Shown: positions 7,388 to 16,720, numbered from the stretch's first letter. The stretch: DNA of 64,000 nt from Shimia ponticola (GCF_007995215.1 NZ_VCDK01000003.1:558001-622000), one strand, 5' to 3'. The notes: generated by a model not told the origin, from the letters alone. Numbers and translations are program-made.

Positions 7388-8197
7388 ATGACCACGCCCC
7401 CCTCCATCGTTGATAGCCACTGCCATCTGGACTTCCCCGATTTTGGGGGCGAACACGATGCGATCATCGAGCGTGCCCGTGCGGCAGGCGTTACGCGGAT
7501 GGTCACCATTTGCACCAAGCTGCGCTGCGAACCCGAGGTCCGTGCCATTGCGGACGCCTATGACGGCGTGTTCTACGCCGCTGGCACCCATCCAATGAGT
7601 GCTGCGTCAGAGCCGATGGTCACGGTTGATCAATTGCTGGATCTGACCCGCCACCCCAAAATGGTCGGGATCGGTGAAACGGGGCTAGATTACCACTACA
7701 CCGCCGAAAGCGCCCGCGTGCAGCAGGAAAGCCTGCGCATCCATATTGAGGCCGCGCGCGAAAGCGGCCTGCCTCTAATCATCCATTCGCGCGCCGCTGA
7801 CGAGGACATGGCACAGATCCTGAGCGAAGAGCACAAATCCGGCGCATTTAGCTGCGTGATGCACTGTTTTTCGTCGTCGCCGGAACTGGCCAAGTCCGCG
7901 CTGGACCTTGGCTTTTACTTGTCGATGTCCGGCATCGCGGCATTCCCCAAAAGCCAAGAGCTCCGCGATATCTTCGCGACAGCCCCTGTGGACCGGGTGT
8001 TGGTCGAAACCGATGCACCTTACCTTGCGCCGCCGCCCTTCCGGGGCAAGCGCAACGAACCCGCCTATACCGCTCACACCGCCAAGGTCGGCGCAGAGGT
8101 GTATGGCATGGACTACGCCGACTTCGCCGCGCAAACGTCCGCGAATTTCGACCGCCTGTTCACCAAGGCCGCAGCCGCCAAAGCGCAGGCTGCATGA
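7388..8197 (+). CDS. TatD family metal-dependent hydrolase (YcfH type)
   Basis: 269 residues. Metal ligands of the TIM-barrel amidohydrolase fold are visible: HxH at H11/H13 (DSHCHLD), Glu in GIGETGLDYHY, His in LPLIIHSRAADED, His in VMHCFSSS and Asp in VLVETDAPYLAP. The ATG at 7388 is chosen over an in-frame TTG at 7340 because the conserved domain begins directly after it. TatD proteins are deoxyribonucleases or exonucleases; the YcfH branch usually sits next to holB, as here. It overlaps the following gene by ATGA (8194-8197). Confidence 0.9.
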   Translation: MTTPPSIVDSHCHLDFPDFGGEHDAIIERARAAGVTRMVTICTKLRCEPEVRAIADAYDGVFYAAGTHPMSAASEPMVTVDQLLDLTRHPKMVGIGETGLDYHYTAESARVQQESLRIHIEAARESGLPLIIHSRAADEDMAQILSEEHKSGAFSCVMHCFSSSPELAKSALDLGFYLSMSGIAAFPKSQELRDIFATAPVDRVLVETDAPYLAPPPFRGKRNEPAYTAHTAKVGAEVYGMDYADFAAQTSANFDRLFTKAAAAKAQAA

Positions 8198-8985
8198 GAC
8201 GTTTTACGATCCTTGGCTGCGGGTCGTCTGGCGGCGTGCCACGCCTCGGTGGCCAATGGGGCGACTGTGACCCGACAGAGCCCAAAAACCGGCGCAAGCG
8301 CTGTTCCCTGCTGGTCGAACAGGACGGACCGCATGGCACCACCCGCGTTTTGATTGACACCTCGCCTGACATGCGGCAGCAGCTTCTTGATGCGGACGTG
8401 GGTGAACTGCACGGCGTGGTCTACACCCACCAGCATGCTGATCACGTCCATGGCCTCGATGACCTGCGCATGATCGTCTTCAACATGCGCAACCGGCTGG
8501 ACGTCTGGGCCAACAAACGGACACAAGAGGACCTGATGGCCCGTTTCGGCTATGCCTTCGTGCAGCCTGAGGGTTCACCCTACCCGCCAATCCTGAACAT
8601 GCACACCATCGACGGCGCGTTTCAGGTGGATGGCCCCGGCGGGCCAATTGATTTCACGCCTTTTGACGTCGAGCACGGCTCGATCCTGTCGCTGGGCTTT
8701 AGGATGGGCGACGTGGCCTACCTGCCGGACGTGTCCGCCATCCCCGACGCCGCCTGGCAGGTTCTCCAAGACCTCGACCTCTGGATCATCGACGCACTGC
8801 GCCGGACCCCGCATCCCAGCCATTCGCACCTCGCCCAGACGCTGGACTGGATCGCGCAACTGGCCCCCAAGCGGGCGGTTCTGACCAACATGCACAATGA
8901 TCTGGACTATCGCACCGTCGCGGCAGAGACGCCGGACACCGTGATGCCTGCTTTTGACGGCATGACCTTAACGGCGCACGGCTAG
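8194..8985 (+). CDS. Metallo-beta-lactamase-fold hydrolase (PhnP-like phosphodiesterase family)
   Basis: 263 residues. The metal-binding HxHxDH motif is H79-Q-H81-A-D83-H84, and the N-terminal 'ILGCGSSGGVPRLGGQWGDC' is the typical start of the PhnP-like / MBL hydrolase group. Further ligands are likely in FDVEHGS and TNMHNDLDY. PhnP proper hydrolyses ribosyl 1,2-cyclic phosphates, but the copy next to tatD in alphaproteobacteria has no settled substrate. It is translationally coupled to tatD and followed after 4 bases by the AEC transporter. The phn relics ~7 kb away are not evidence for a phosphonate role. Confidence 0.85.
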   Translation: MRRFTILGCGSSGGVPRLGGQWGDCDPTEPKNRRKRCSLLVEQDGPHGTTRVLIDTSPDMRQQLLDADVGELHGVVYTHQHADHVHGLDDLRMIVFNMRNRLDVWANKRTQEDLMARFGYAFVQPEGSPYPPILNMHTIDGAFQVDGPGGPIDFTPFDVEHGSILSLGFRMGDVAYLPDVSAIPDAAWQVLQDLDLWIIDALRRTPHPSHSHLAQTLDWIAQLAPKRAVLTNMHNDLDYRTVAAETPDTVMPAFDGMTLTAHG

Positions 8986-8989
8986 GCCC

Positions 8990-9919
8990 ATGCAGGCCCT
9001 GCTCACCGTCATCCTGCCCGTCTTTCTGGTCATCGGCTTCGGCTACCTCGCCGTCGCCGCGAAATGGTTCAGCGACGCGGGCACCGACGCGCTGATGAAG
9101 TTCACCCAGACCTTCGCGATCCCCTGCCTGCTGTTTTCCGCCATCGCGCGGCTGGACCTGAGCGGGGTGTTCGAATGGGAGCTGCTGGTCAGTTTCTATT
9201 CCGGGGCAACCGTGGGATTTGTCGCGGGACTTCTCGGCGGTCGCTACCTGTTTGGCCGCAGTTGGCAGGATAGCGTCTCCATTGGTTTCTGCTGCCTCTT
9301 CTCAAATTCTGTCCTTCTCGGTCTCTCCATCATCGACCGCGCCTATGGCGCCGCCGCGCTTGAGGCCGCCTTTGCCATCGTCGCCGTGCATTCCGTCTAT
9401 TGCTACGGGTTGGGCATCACGGTGATGGAGGTCGTGAGGTCAGAAACCCGTCGCCCCCTGCCCCTGATCCGCACCGTAACCCGCGCGATGTTCCGCAACG
9501 CGCTGATCCTCGGCATCGCGCTCGGCTTCGCCGTCAACCTCTCTGGCCTGCCCCTACCCGCAACGCTGAACGACGCGCTGGAAATGATGACCCGCGCCGC
9601 CCTGCCCGCGGCGCTCTTTGGCCTCGGCGGCGTCCTTGTCCGCTACCGCCCCGAAGGCGACCTGAAAACGGTGCTGTTCGTCTGCGCAGTGTCACTCGCC
9701 GCCCACCCCACAGTGACCTACGCCGTGGGAAGCCTGCTGAACCTGAACCCCAACGCCCTCCGCGCCGCTGTGCTCACCGGTGCCATGCCGCCTGGCATCA
9801 ACACGTTCATCTTTGCGAGCATGTATGGGGCGGCAAAGCGGGTAGCGGCTACGGGTGTGCTGATCGCAACTGCGCTAGCGATTGGGACGGTTTGGATTTG
9901 GTTGCAGGTATTGGGGTGA
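8990..9919 (+). CDS. AEC family transporter
   Basis: 309 residues, almost entirely hydrophobic, with about ten predicted membrane segments. The N-terminus 'LTVILPVFLVIGFGYLAV' and the second half, containing 'AVLTGAMPPGINTFIFASMY', match the auxin efflux carrier (AEC) family, in which two five-helix repeats are related. Family members move organic acids or related anions; the substrate here cannot be inferred. The start lies 4 bases after the previous stop, so it is probably the last gene of the dacC-tmk-holB-tatD run. No convincing terminator follows; AT-rich sequence begins at about 9930. Confidence 0.88.
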   Translation: MQALLTVILPVFLVIGFGYLAVAAKWFSDAGTDALMKFTQTFAIPCLLFSAIARLDLSGVFEWELLVSFYSGATVGFVAGLLGGRYLFGRSWQDSVSIGFCCLFSNSVLLGLSIIDRAYGAAALEAAFAIVAVHSVYCYGLGITVMEVVRSETRRPLPLIRTVTRAMFRNALILGIALGFAVNLSGLPLPATLNDALEMMTRAALPAALFGLGGVLVRYRPEGDLKTVLFVCAVSLAAHPTVTYAVGSLLNLNPNALRAAVLTGAMPPGINTFIFASMYGAAKRVAATGVLIATALAIGTVWIWLQVLG

Positions 9920-10106
9920 AGAAAGCAGCCTCAAAATATTTCCACGCTGACAGAGCTGTTGTGCAACGATTGGAAAGTGACGTCCAATTCGATTCTGAAA
10001 CTAAGCTCCAGAGGCCATAGGCGACCTCTACCTACTCCTGTACTAATAGGCAGAAGACTGGCCTAACTAACAGATTCTATGGTTAATAGAATTAGAGGTT
10101 GCTCGA

Positions 10107-11420
10107 TTGGAGCTTGGCACATTGACATATGATGATCTTCAAACATTCCTTGCTACAAATTGGATTTGGGCCGCCACCGCCGCCGGCACCTTTGGCGTCT
10201 TGACCAAACTAGCCGACAAGTTATTAAAAGCTGACCAAAAAGAGACAATAGCACTTTGGTTAATGGGTGCTGATAGCGAAGAAAATTGGGCGCGGTCATT
10301 CTGCGCCTTATTCGATAGCGTGTTTGGTCCCAACCATTTGAGCATGAGATGCGTATTAACTTCCTGTGTCGCCTCACTGGTTGCCATGGTTGGTATCTGG
10401 ATGCTCCTGAGCGAAGCGAAGTTACTGGAAACCCGCGTCAAGGCGGAACTTTCGCTTGGTGAGCTACTAATTTTAGGGATAACAATAAATCTCTTGGCTG
10501 ATTATCTATCGCTTTTAGAAACGCGCCTCCTGCTAGAAAAGTTAAAGAAGAACTGTTCGTTTTTGTTCCAATGTAGCATTCTATTAATTGACCTTGCATT
10601 TACGTCTTCAATTATTTTTGCCACAATTTGGATATACTTTCACTCACCACTTTACGAAGGCGAGACTCAAGAGTTTTCCGAGATTTTGGGCCTATTTTCC
10701 ATATTCTCTGTGTTCTTTTACTCCACATTCCTAACTAGTGTCTGGACGTGGGGTTACATTACTTCATCCTGGTTAATGCGAGTATTTGTCAAAACGAAGT
10801 TAAGTTCACAAATTGAGTTAAAGAATGCAATGAATTGGTTTGCCGTAACCGGTAGCTTTTGTGTGGGCGTGGTCGCATTTGCTGTAGCGACGCCATTTCA
10901 AGAAAGCGAGGGCGGCCTTTCTCACATGGACAAGGCTCTTTGTTCAGTCTTCCCCGGTCAAGTCTGCAACAGAATAGCGGAATTGACGGTAGACGAACAA
11001 GCACAGCTTAGACTAGTTCTGACGGCTTGTAGAGGAGGTGTAACCGAGAAATGTGTCAGCGACGCTTGGGAAATGGTTGGCACCTCATTTGAGACAGGTC
11101 TTGCGCCTTTTGATCTAGCTGGAGAGCAGAAAACCTATCAGTTGCTTCTAGCTTCGTGCGAGGGGGGAGATGTCAGCGGCTGCGAATTTCTAGAGTCTAT
11201 GGGTTTTGGTGCTAACCCGGATTTAGACCAAACTATTGCATTTCTTGAGCCAATTTGTGATCTTGGACATGCAGAGATGTGCTATTCACTAGGCGTTCTG
11301 CACGCGTCCCGAGCCTTTGACGTGGCAAGTTATCAAAGTGCGCTCAAAGCCTATGGCGAAGCGTGTGAACTCGGAGAACCAGCAGCATGCCGAAATGCTG
11401 ATGAGCTACGAAGCAGGTAG
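10107..11420 (+). CDS. Six-TM membrane protein with cysteine-paired Sel1/Hcp-like repeats
   Basis: 437 residues. About six membrane segments are visible (near 17-39, 82-102, 117-137, 152-178, 190-218 and 243-263). The tail (270-437) contains five cysteine pairs of identical spacing CX7C: C279/C287, C308/C316, C351/C359, C384/C392 and C420/C428. Segments such as 'CDLGHAEMCYSLGVLH' and 'ALKAYGEACELGEPAACRNA' look like Sel1-like repeats. CX7C within Sel1 repeats is the hallmark of disulfide-stapled Hcp proteins of Helicobacter, so the tail is probably extracytoplasmic. Start: no in-frame ATG precedes residue 53; TTG at 10107 follows AGAGG by 8 bases and is the best choice. The gene is much more AT-rich than its neighbours, suggesting transfer. 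Function unknown. Confidence 0.7.
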   Translation: MELGTLTYDDLQTFLATNWIWAATAAGTFGVLTKLADKLLKADQKETIALWLMGADSEENWARSFCALFDSVFGPNHLSMRCVLTSCVASLVAMVGIWMLLSEAKLLETRVKAELSLGELLILGITINLLADYLSLLETRLLLEKLKKNCSFLFQCSILLIDLAFTSSIIFATIWIYFHSPLYEGETQEFSEILGLFSIFSVFFYSTFLTSVWTWGYITSSWLMRVFVKTKLSSQIELKNAMNWFAVTGSFCVGVVAFAVATPFQESEGGLSHMDKALCSVFPGQVCNRIAELTVDEQAQLRLVLTACRGGVTEKCVSDAWEMVGTSFETGLAPFDLAGEQKTYQLLLASCEGGDVSGCEFLESMGFGANPDLDQTIAFLEPICDLGHAEMCYSLGVLHASRAFDVASYQSALKAYGEACELGEPAACRNADELRSR

Positions 11421-11580
11421 AGTAATTTCACACTGCTACAAACAACACTACGAAACCGAGACGACTTCCAGAACGATTAAGTGGCCAAATGCCGCGCTGA
11501 CTTCTGAAATCCATTTCTTCTGCGGAAAGCAGATATTTGCCCGAAGAGTGGACTCTTGCAGTGAGTTCAGCTCACAATGC

Positions 11581-11609
11581 AAAAGCCCCCCCGCGTTTCC
11601 GCGAGGGGC
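11581..11609 (-). terminator. Rho-independent terminator of acnB
   Basis: Read on the minus strand, 25 bases downstream of the acnB stop, GCCCCTCGCG pairs with CGCGGGGGGGC around a GAAA loop and is followed by TTTT. Position and polarity fit termination of acnB transcription. Confidence 0.85.
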
Positions 11610-11633
11610 CATTTCCACTCAACCAACCACCTA

Positions 11634-14426
11634 TCAGTAATGCACTGACAGCGCGTCGATTGGTGCTTTCTTCGGCGGTGCAAACTTGGTCAGGTCGATG
11701 CCCTCAACCGCCGTTTTGTATTCCTCCAGCGTGGGCGTCCGCCCCAAGATAGCCGACAGAACCACAACCGGCGTCGACCCCAGCAGGCTCTCGCCCTTTT
11801 TGGTTTCGCTATCGGCCACAACGCGGCCTTGGAAGAGGCGCGTGGAGGTGGCCAGAACGGTGTCGCCTTTGGCGGCCTTTTCCTGGTTGCCCATGCACAG
11901 GTTACAGCCCGGACGTTCGAGGTAGAGGATGTTCTCATACTCGGTCCGTGCGGTTGTTTTCGGCGCGTTGTCGTCGAATTCGAACCCAGAGTATTTCTGC
12001 AGGACGGCCCAGTCGCCTTCTTCCTTCAACTCTTCGATGATGTTGTAGGTTGGCGCAGTCACGACCAGTGGGGCCTTGAACTCGATGCTGCCATTGGCCT
12101 TTTCAAGGTTGCGCAGCATTTGGGCCACGATCTTGATATCGCCTTTGTGCACCATGCAGGAGCCGACAAAGCCCAGATCGACATGCTTTTCAGCGTTGTA
12201 GAACGAGATGGGGCGGATCGTGTCGTGGGTATAGCGCTTGGACACGTCGATGTTGTTGACGTCCGGGTCTGCGATCATCGGCTCGATGATGGCGTCCAGG
12301 TCGACCACAACCTCGGCAGCGTATTTCGCGTTATCATCTGGGCGCAGCGCAGGCTTTTCACCCGACTTGACCTCGGCGATGCGTTTATCCGCCTTGTCGA
12401 TCAGGCTTTGCAGCATGCCATTTTCATGCTCCATGCCCTTGTCGATCATGATCTGGATGCGGGCCTTGGCCAGTTCCAGCGACCCGATCAGCGTCTCGTC
12501 ATCCGAAATACAGACCGAGGCTTTCGCCTTCATCTCGGCTGTCCAATCGGTGAAGGTAAACGCTTGGTCCGCCAGCAGCGTACCGATATGGACCTCGATC
12601 ACGCGGCCTTGGAACACGTTGTCGCCGTGCTGTTCCAGCATCTGCGCCTGCGTGGCGTGCACCACGTCGCGGAAGTCCATGTGATCGGCCATCTGGCCTT
12701 TGAACGTGACCTTCACGCTTTCAGGGATCGGCATCGACGCCTCACCCGTGGCCAGCGCCAGCGCCACGGTGCCCGAGTCCGCACCAAAGGCCACGCCTTT
12801 GGACATCCGGGTGTGGCTGTCGCCGCCGATGATCACGTCCCAGTCGCTGACGGTGATGTCGTTCAGCACCTTGTGGATCACGTCGGTCATCGAGTGATAG
12901 ACGCCTTTGGGGTCACGGCCTGTCACCAGCCCAAAGTCGTTCATGAACTTCATCAGGCGCGGCGTGTTGGCCTGTGCCTTCAGGTCCCAGACCGACGCGG
13001 TGTGGCATCCCGACTGATACGCACCATCGACCAGTGGGGACACAACCGTCGCCGCCATGGCTTCAAGCTCTTGCATGGTCATCAGGCCGGTGGTGTCTTG
13101 CGACCCCACGATGTTCACACCCACACGGACGTCTGATCCGGCATGCAGCACCTTGCCCGGCGTCGTGCCGCGGGCATTGGCGTTAAAGATCTTCTCAACC
13201 GCGGTCAGGCCCTGGCCCTCGTGGCTGATTTCTTTCGATGGAGCAAAGGCGGATTTCAGCGGCACACCCAGCGTTTCACAGGCGAATGTCTGCAGCTTCT
13301 TGCCAAAGACGATGGCGTAAGACCCGCCCGCCTTCATGAACTCGACCTTTTGCGGAGTGAACGAACCGGACATATCGACCAGTTCTTCGGATCCATCCGC
13401 AGAATAGAGCTTTTTCTCTTTGGTGTTGATCTTCAGAACGGTGCCAGTCTCGACCGAGTATTTCTGTTCGAGGATCGGGTTGCCGTCGTTGTTCAGGATC
13501 GCGTTGCCGTCTTCGTCAACTTTCTTGACCCAGTTCTTCAGGTCGACCCCGATCCCGCCGGTCACGCCAACGGTTGTCAGGAAGATCGGCGAAATGCCGT
13601 TGGTACCGGCCACAACAGGCGCGATGTTCACGAACGGAACGTAAGGCGAGGCTTGCTTGCCTGTCCAAAGCGCGACGTTGTTCACGCCCGACATCCGCGA
13701 CGACCCCACACCCATGGTGCCTTTTTCCGCAATGAGCATGACGCGCGCGTTCGGATGCTTGATCTTCAACGCTTCGATTTCCTGCTGCGCCGTTTCCGAG
13801 ATCATGCATTTGCCGTGCAGCTCACGGTCCGCACGACTGTGCGCCTGATTGCCCGGTGACAGAAGGTCAGTCGAGATATCGCCCTCTGCGGCGATGTAGG
13901 TCACGACTTCGATCTCTTCGTCGATCTCTGGCAGCTTGGTAAAGAACTCAGCATCGGCGTAGCTTTGCAGGATTTCCGTCGCGACGGCATTGCCCGCCTC
14001 ATGCGCGGCCTTCAGACGGTCCGTATCCGCATCATAGAGGAACACTTGAGTCTTCAGGACTTCGGCTGCGTCCTTGGCAATCGCGGCATCATCGCCCAGC
14101 GCAAGGTCCAGCAGGACTTCGACCGACGGCCCACCTTTCATGTGCGACAGCAGTTCGAACGCATAAGTGTATGGGATTTCCTCGACCTCAGCCTTGCCCA
14201 GGATGATATCCTTCAGGAACGCCGCCTTGACGCCCGCTGCGCTCGTGGTGCCGGGCAGCGTGTTATAGATGAAGAACTTCAAAGAGTCGGTGCGGTGTTC
14301 GCTGCCCGTGTCCTTGATGTTTTCGATCACTTCCGCCGTGAGCGCGCCATCATCAATCGGCTTTGGGTTCAGACCTTCGCCTTTGCGCGTTTCGATTTCA
14401 GCGAGATAGTCGGTGTACAAGCTCAT
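11634..14426 (-). CDS. acnB: Aconitate hydratase B / 2-methylisocitrate dehydratase
   Basis: 930 residues in the AcnB arrangement (HEAT-like domain first, swivel domain next, iron-sulfur domains last). Cluster cysteines are in 'FVGSCMVHKGDIKI' and 'ERPGCNLCMGNQ'. The start at 14426 (MSLYTDYLAEIETRKGEGL) is chosen over an extended frame from 14489 because it matches the family N-terminus. The enzyme interconverts citrate and isocitrate and can dehydrate 2-methylisocitrate. A second, unrelated-architecture aconitase (acnA) lies at 43978-46680. The gene is bounded by its own terminator (11581-11609), so it is probably monocistronic. Long frames on the opposite strand are shadows. Confidence 0.96.
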   Translation of the reverse strand: MSLYTDYLAEIETRKGEGLNPKPIDDGALTAEVIENIKDTGSEHRTDSLKFFIYNTLPGTTSAAGVKAAFLKDIILGKAEVEEIPYTYAFELLSHMKGGPSVEVLLDLALGDDAAIAKDAAEVLKTQVFLYDADTDRLKAAHEAGNAVATEILQSYADAEFFTKLPEIDEEIEVVTYIAAEGDISTDLLSPGNQAHSRADRELHGKCMISETAQQEIEALKIKHPNARVMLIAEKGTMGVGSSRMSGVNNVALWTGKQASPYVPFVNIAPVVAGTNGISPIFLTTVGVTGGIGVDLKNWVKKVDEDGNAILNNDGNPILEQKYSVETGTVLKINTKEKKLYSADGSEELVDMSGSFTPQKVEFMKAGGSYAIVFGKKLQTFACETLGVPLKSAFAPSKEISHEGQGLTAVEKIFNANARGTTPGKVLHAGSDVRVGVNIVGSQDTTGLMTMQELEAMAATVVSPLVDGAYQSGCHTASVWDLKAQANTPRLMKFMNDFGLVTGRDPKGVYHSMTDVIHKVLNDITVSDWDVIIGGDSHTRMSKGVAFGADSGTVALALATGEASMPIPESVKVTFKGQMADHMDFRDVVHATQAQMLEQHGDNVFQGRVIEVHIGTLLADQAFTFTDWTAEMKAKASVCISDDETLIGSLELAKARIQIMIDKGMEHENGMLQSLIDKADKRIAEVKSGEKPALRPDDNAKYAAEVVVDLDAIIEPMIADPDVNNIDVSKRYTHDTIRPISFYNAEKHVDLGFVGSCMVHKGDIKIVAQMLRNLEKANGSIEFKAPLVVTAPTYNIIEELKEEGDWAVLQKYSGFEFDDNAPKTTARTEYENILYLERPGCNLCMGNQEKAAKGDTVLATSTRLFQGRVVADSETKKGESLLGSTPVVVLSAILGRTPTLEEYKTAVEGIDLTKFAPPKKAPIDALSVHY

Positions 14427-14586
14427 GGCAGCCTCGATAGATGTGTCCGGAATCAAGCTTTGGCCCCTACTCAGCATCCGCTGTCGCATGGCTTTCCGCT
14501 ATTTGTATACCGCCGTATACCGAACCTATCTCTGAGGCAAGTTACAAAACCGTCGCACGCATCCCTGGTTAAAGGGCGAGGCGGCA

Positions 14587-15171
14587 TTAGGCGCCTGCGA
14601 ACTCCCGAATGGCTTTGGCAAGTGTCCCATGCAGCCGATCCGCCATGTGTTCGGCCGTTTGTGCGCCATACATCCCGGAAACAGCCGGCCCTGAGATCGC
14701 GATGTATTGCACCATACCGATCATCTGCGACAGCCATGCCATCACATCCGCATCTTCAGCTTCGCCCCCGCCTTGGGCCTGTTTTACGATTGCAGACAAA
14801 CGGTCCAGATAAGGCTTTAGCGGCCATTTCCTTGCGTCTGGGTTGCTATCGAGCAATGCGCGCACAACCAGGCGCACGTCTCCCGGATCCGCGCGCGTCG
14901 ACGTCAGGAATGCGTCAAAGTATTGCGTAAGATGCAAGACCGGGTCGTCGTCATAGGACGTTTCTATCTGGGACATCAGCCGGTGCGAAAGGCTGGTCAA
15001 AACCGCTGCGTAAAGCGCTTCCTTGGTCCCGAAGAAATGCAGCAAAGCCTGTTTCGTCACGCCGCCAGCGCGCGCCACGGCTGCAAGGCTGGTCCCATGA
15101 TAGCCATGCGCCGCGAACATGTCGGTCGCGATGGCGATATAGCCGGCACGCGGATCTTTTGGTTGTCCCAT
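14587..15171 (-). CDS. TetR/AcrR family transcriptional regulator
   Basis: 194 residues. The N-terminal helix-turn-helix is clear: 'AHGYHGTSLAAVARAGGVTK' then QALLHFFGTKEALYAAVL, the TetR pattern including the recognition helix. The C-terminal two thirds form a helical ligand-binding domain with no recognisable effector. It is divergent from the Rieske oxygenase at 15275, with twin inverted repeats between (15217-15252), so autoregulation and control of the oxygenase are the obvious reading. Confidence 0.93.
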   Translation of the reverse strand: MGQPKDPRAGYIAIATDMFAAHGYHGTSLAAVARAGGVTKQALLHFFGTKEALYAAVLTSLSHRLMSQIETSYDDDPVLHLTQYFDAFLTSTRADPGDVRLVVRALLDSNPDARKWPLKPYLDRLSAIVKQAQGGGEAEDADVMAWLSQMIGMVQYIAISGPAVSGMYGAQTAEHMADRLHGTLAKAIREFAGA

Positions 15172-15216
15172 GGTTTGTCCTGTTTTCTATGCCGCAGTCC
15201 TATCATCGGCTTGACC

Positions 15217-15252
15217 GCTTACCAACCGGTAAGCTACTTACCGAACGGTAAG
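15217..15252. promoter_or_regulatory. Twin palindromic operators for the TetR regulator
   Basis: Two inverted repeats lie back to back in the 103-bp divergent gap: CTTACC-AACC-GGTAAG at 15218-15233 (extended by G/C on each side) and CTTACCG-AA-CGGTAAG at 15237-15252. Centres are 19 bp apart, about two helical turns. Half-sites CTTACC/GGTAAG are identical. Two TetR-sized sites between the regulator and its divergent neighbour strongly suggest the regulator's own operators. Binding is inferred, not shown. Confidence 0.75.
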
Positions 15253-15274
15253 CGACGAACTCAAGGAGCCGCAT

Positions 15275-16423
15275 ATGGACCGCACAACAGAGCTTTCTCT
15301 GATCCGCGAGATCATCGGCCTTTCAGAGCAAAATTCACCTTATCTGGATGACCAGATCGCGCATTCCCCAATCAGCCGTTACGCAAGCCCGGAGCGCTTC
15401 GAACGCGAACAAGCGCTCATCTTTCGGCGCAAGCCTGTCGTTGCAGCCCAAAGCTCTGAATTGGAAGGCCCCAACTCATTCCTTGCGCGGTCTTTTCTGG
15501 GGTTACCGCTGCTTTTGACACGCGACGCTGAGGGCGCAGTCCACGCATTCCTCAATGTGTGCCGACACAGGGGCGCCAAGCTGGAACATAGCGAAAGCGG
15601 CTGCAAACGGGTGTTTACCTGCCCCTACCATGCGTGGAGTTTTTCCAATTCGGGCGACCTTCGCAGCGTCCCTCATGAGGCAACGGGGTTCCCAGACCTG
15701 CCGCGCCCCGAACGCGGTCTGCGCCGCCTGCCATGCGCAGAGGCCCAAGGGTTTATCTGGATCATCGCGAACCCCGATGCAGCCGACATGCCTGACATCG
15801 ACACATGGCTCTGTGGGCTTGAACAGGACTTTCGGTGGATGGACTTAAGCGGCCACCGCATTGCCGAAATCGAAACGGTAGAGATCAAGGCAAATTGGAA
15901 AGTGCTGATCGAAGGTGGGCTAGAGGCGTATCACTTCCGCATCGCGCACAAAGATACCATCGCGCCCTACTTTCCCGACAACCTTTTGACATACCGCCAA
16001 TTCGGCCCACATATCCGCGCCGTACTGCCCCGCAGATCCATGCCCGATCTACGCCAATCCAAACCAGAAAATTGGGATATCCGACGGGACGCAAACCTCC
16101 TCTATCTTGTGACACCCAATGTGCAGATGCTCGCCCAACAGGATCACGTCATGCTGTTTCATTTCGAACCGCTTGCGGTCGACCTGACGCGCATTCGCAT
16201 GGCCACAATGGTGCCTCGCTCCTCGCCCGACACTGCCGAGATGCGACAGCATTGGGCCAAAAATCAAAAGATCACGGTCACGGCTCTGATGGAGGATTTC
16301 GTCTTGGGCGAGGACATCCAATCTGGCTTTGCGTCTCGCGGAAACCCAAGCCACCTGTTTGGACGTTTCGAGGGCGCGCTCAATCGTTTCAACCTTACGG
16401 TTGAGGAAATGCTGGCGACCTGA
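15275..16423 (+). CDS. Rieske non-heme iron ring-hydroxylating oxygenase, alpha subunit type
   Basis: 382 residues. The Rieske [2Fe-2S] ligands are C96-x-H98 ('VCRHRGAKLEH') and C116-x2-H119 (TCPYHAWSF). The catalytic mononuclear iron site is H220/H225 ('GGLEAYHFRIAHKDT') with an acidic ligand in 'MEDFVLGEDIQSG' (~340). The ATG at 15275 follows AAGGAG by 7 bases. Such enzymes hydroxylate or demethylate aromatic acids, quaternary amines and similar compounds; the substrate cannot be read here. No reductase or ferredoxin gene is nearby, so electrons must come from a partner encoded elsewhere. Control by the divergent TetR protein is likely. Confidence 0.9.
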   Translation: MDRTTELSLIREIIGLSEQNSPYLDDQIAHSPISRYASPERFEREQALIFRRKPVVAAQSSELEGPNSFLARSFLGLPLLLTRDAEGAVHAFLNVCRHRGAKLEHSESGCKRVFTCPYHAWSFSNSGDLRSVPHEATGFPDLPRPERGLRRLPCAEAQGFIWIIANPDAADMPDIDTWLCGLEQDFRWMDLSGHRIAEIETVEIKANWKVLIEGGLEAYHFRIAHKDTIAPYFPDNLLTYRQFGPHIRAVLPRRSMPDLRQSKPENWDIRRDANLLYLVTPNVQMLAQQDHVMLFHFEPLAVDLTRIRMATMVPRSSPDTAEMRQHWAKNQKITVTALMEDFVLGEDIQSGFASRGNPSHLFGRFEGALNRFNLTVEEMLAT

Positions 16424-16455
16424 AGCCACGCTGTCTCAGAGGTTTCCTAGATTTG

Positions 16456-16540
16456 TGGTGCGGATGGAGGGACTTGAACCCCCACGCCTCGCGGCGCCAG
16501 AACCTAAATCTGGTGCGTCTACCAATTTCGCCACATCCGC
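16456..16540 (-). tRNA. tRNA-Leu (anticodon TAG)
   Basis: An 85-base class II tRNA on the minus strand: acceptor GCGGATG (from 16540) pairs with CATCCGC, discriminator A and encoded CCA end at 16456. The anticodon stem-loop is CCAGA-TTTAGGT-TCTGG, giving TAG. The T arm reads GGGTTCAAGTCCC and a long variable arm is present. Confidence 0.95.
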
Positions 16541-16720
16541 ATCTGCTGTGCAGGGTGTCCCGTGCAGCAGCGCGGCGGGTGTAGCAAAGCCGCAAACGGG
16601 ATGCGAGCAGAAAATGCGCCCGATCCGGAACACTAGATTTGTACCGAAAAAACAGGCGACAGGCGCGAATCGCCACGTTATTGTTTCCAAAAGAGCAAAA
16701 AACCAAACATTGGGTGCAGT

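Noticed and set aside
8194-8985. PhnP of a phosphonate operon
   Set aside because: It is fused by overlap to the tmk-holB-tatD run, a housekeeping context, and is 7 kb from the phn relics.
9400-10020. 206-codon + strand ORF
   Set aside because: Out-of-frame shadow of the AEC transporter with Arg/Pro-rich composition.
11829-13136. 435-codon + strand ORF
   Set aside because: Fully antisense to acnB; His/Asp/Val-rich composition typical of the reverse frame of a GC-rich gene.
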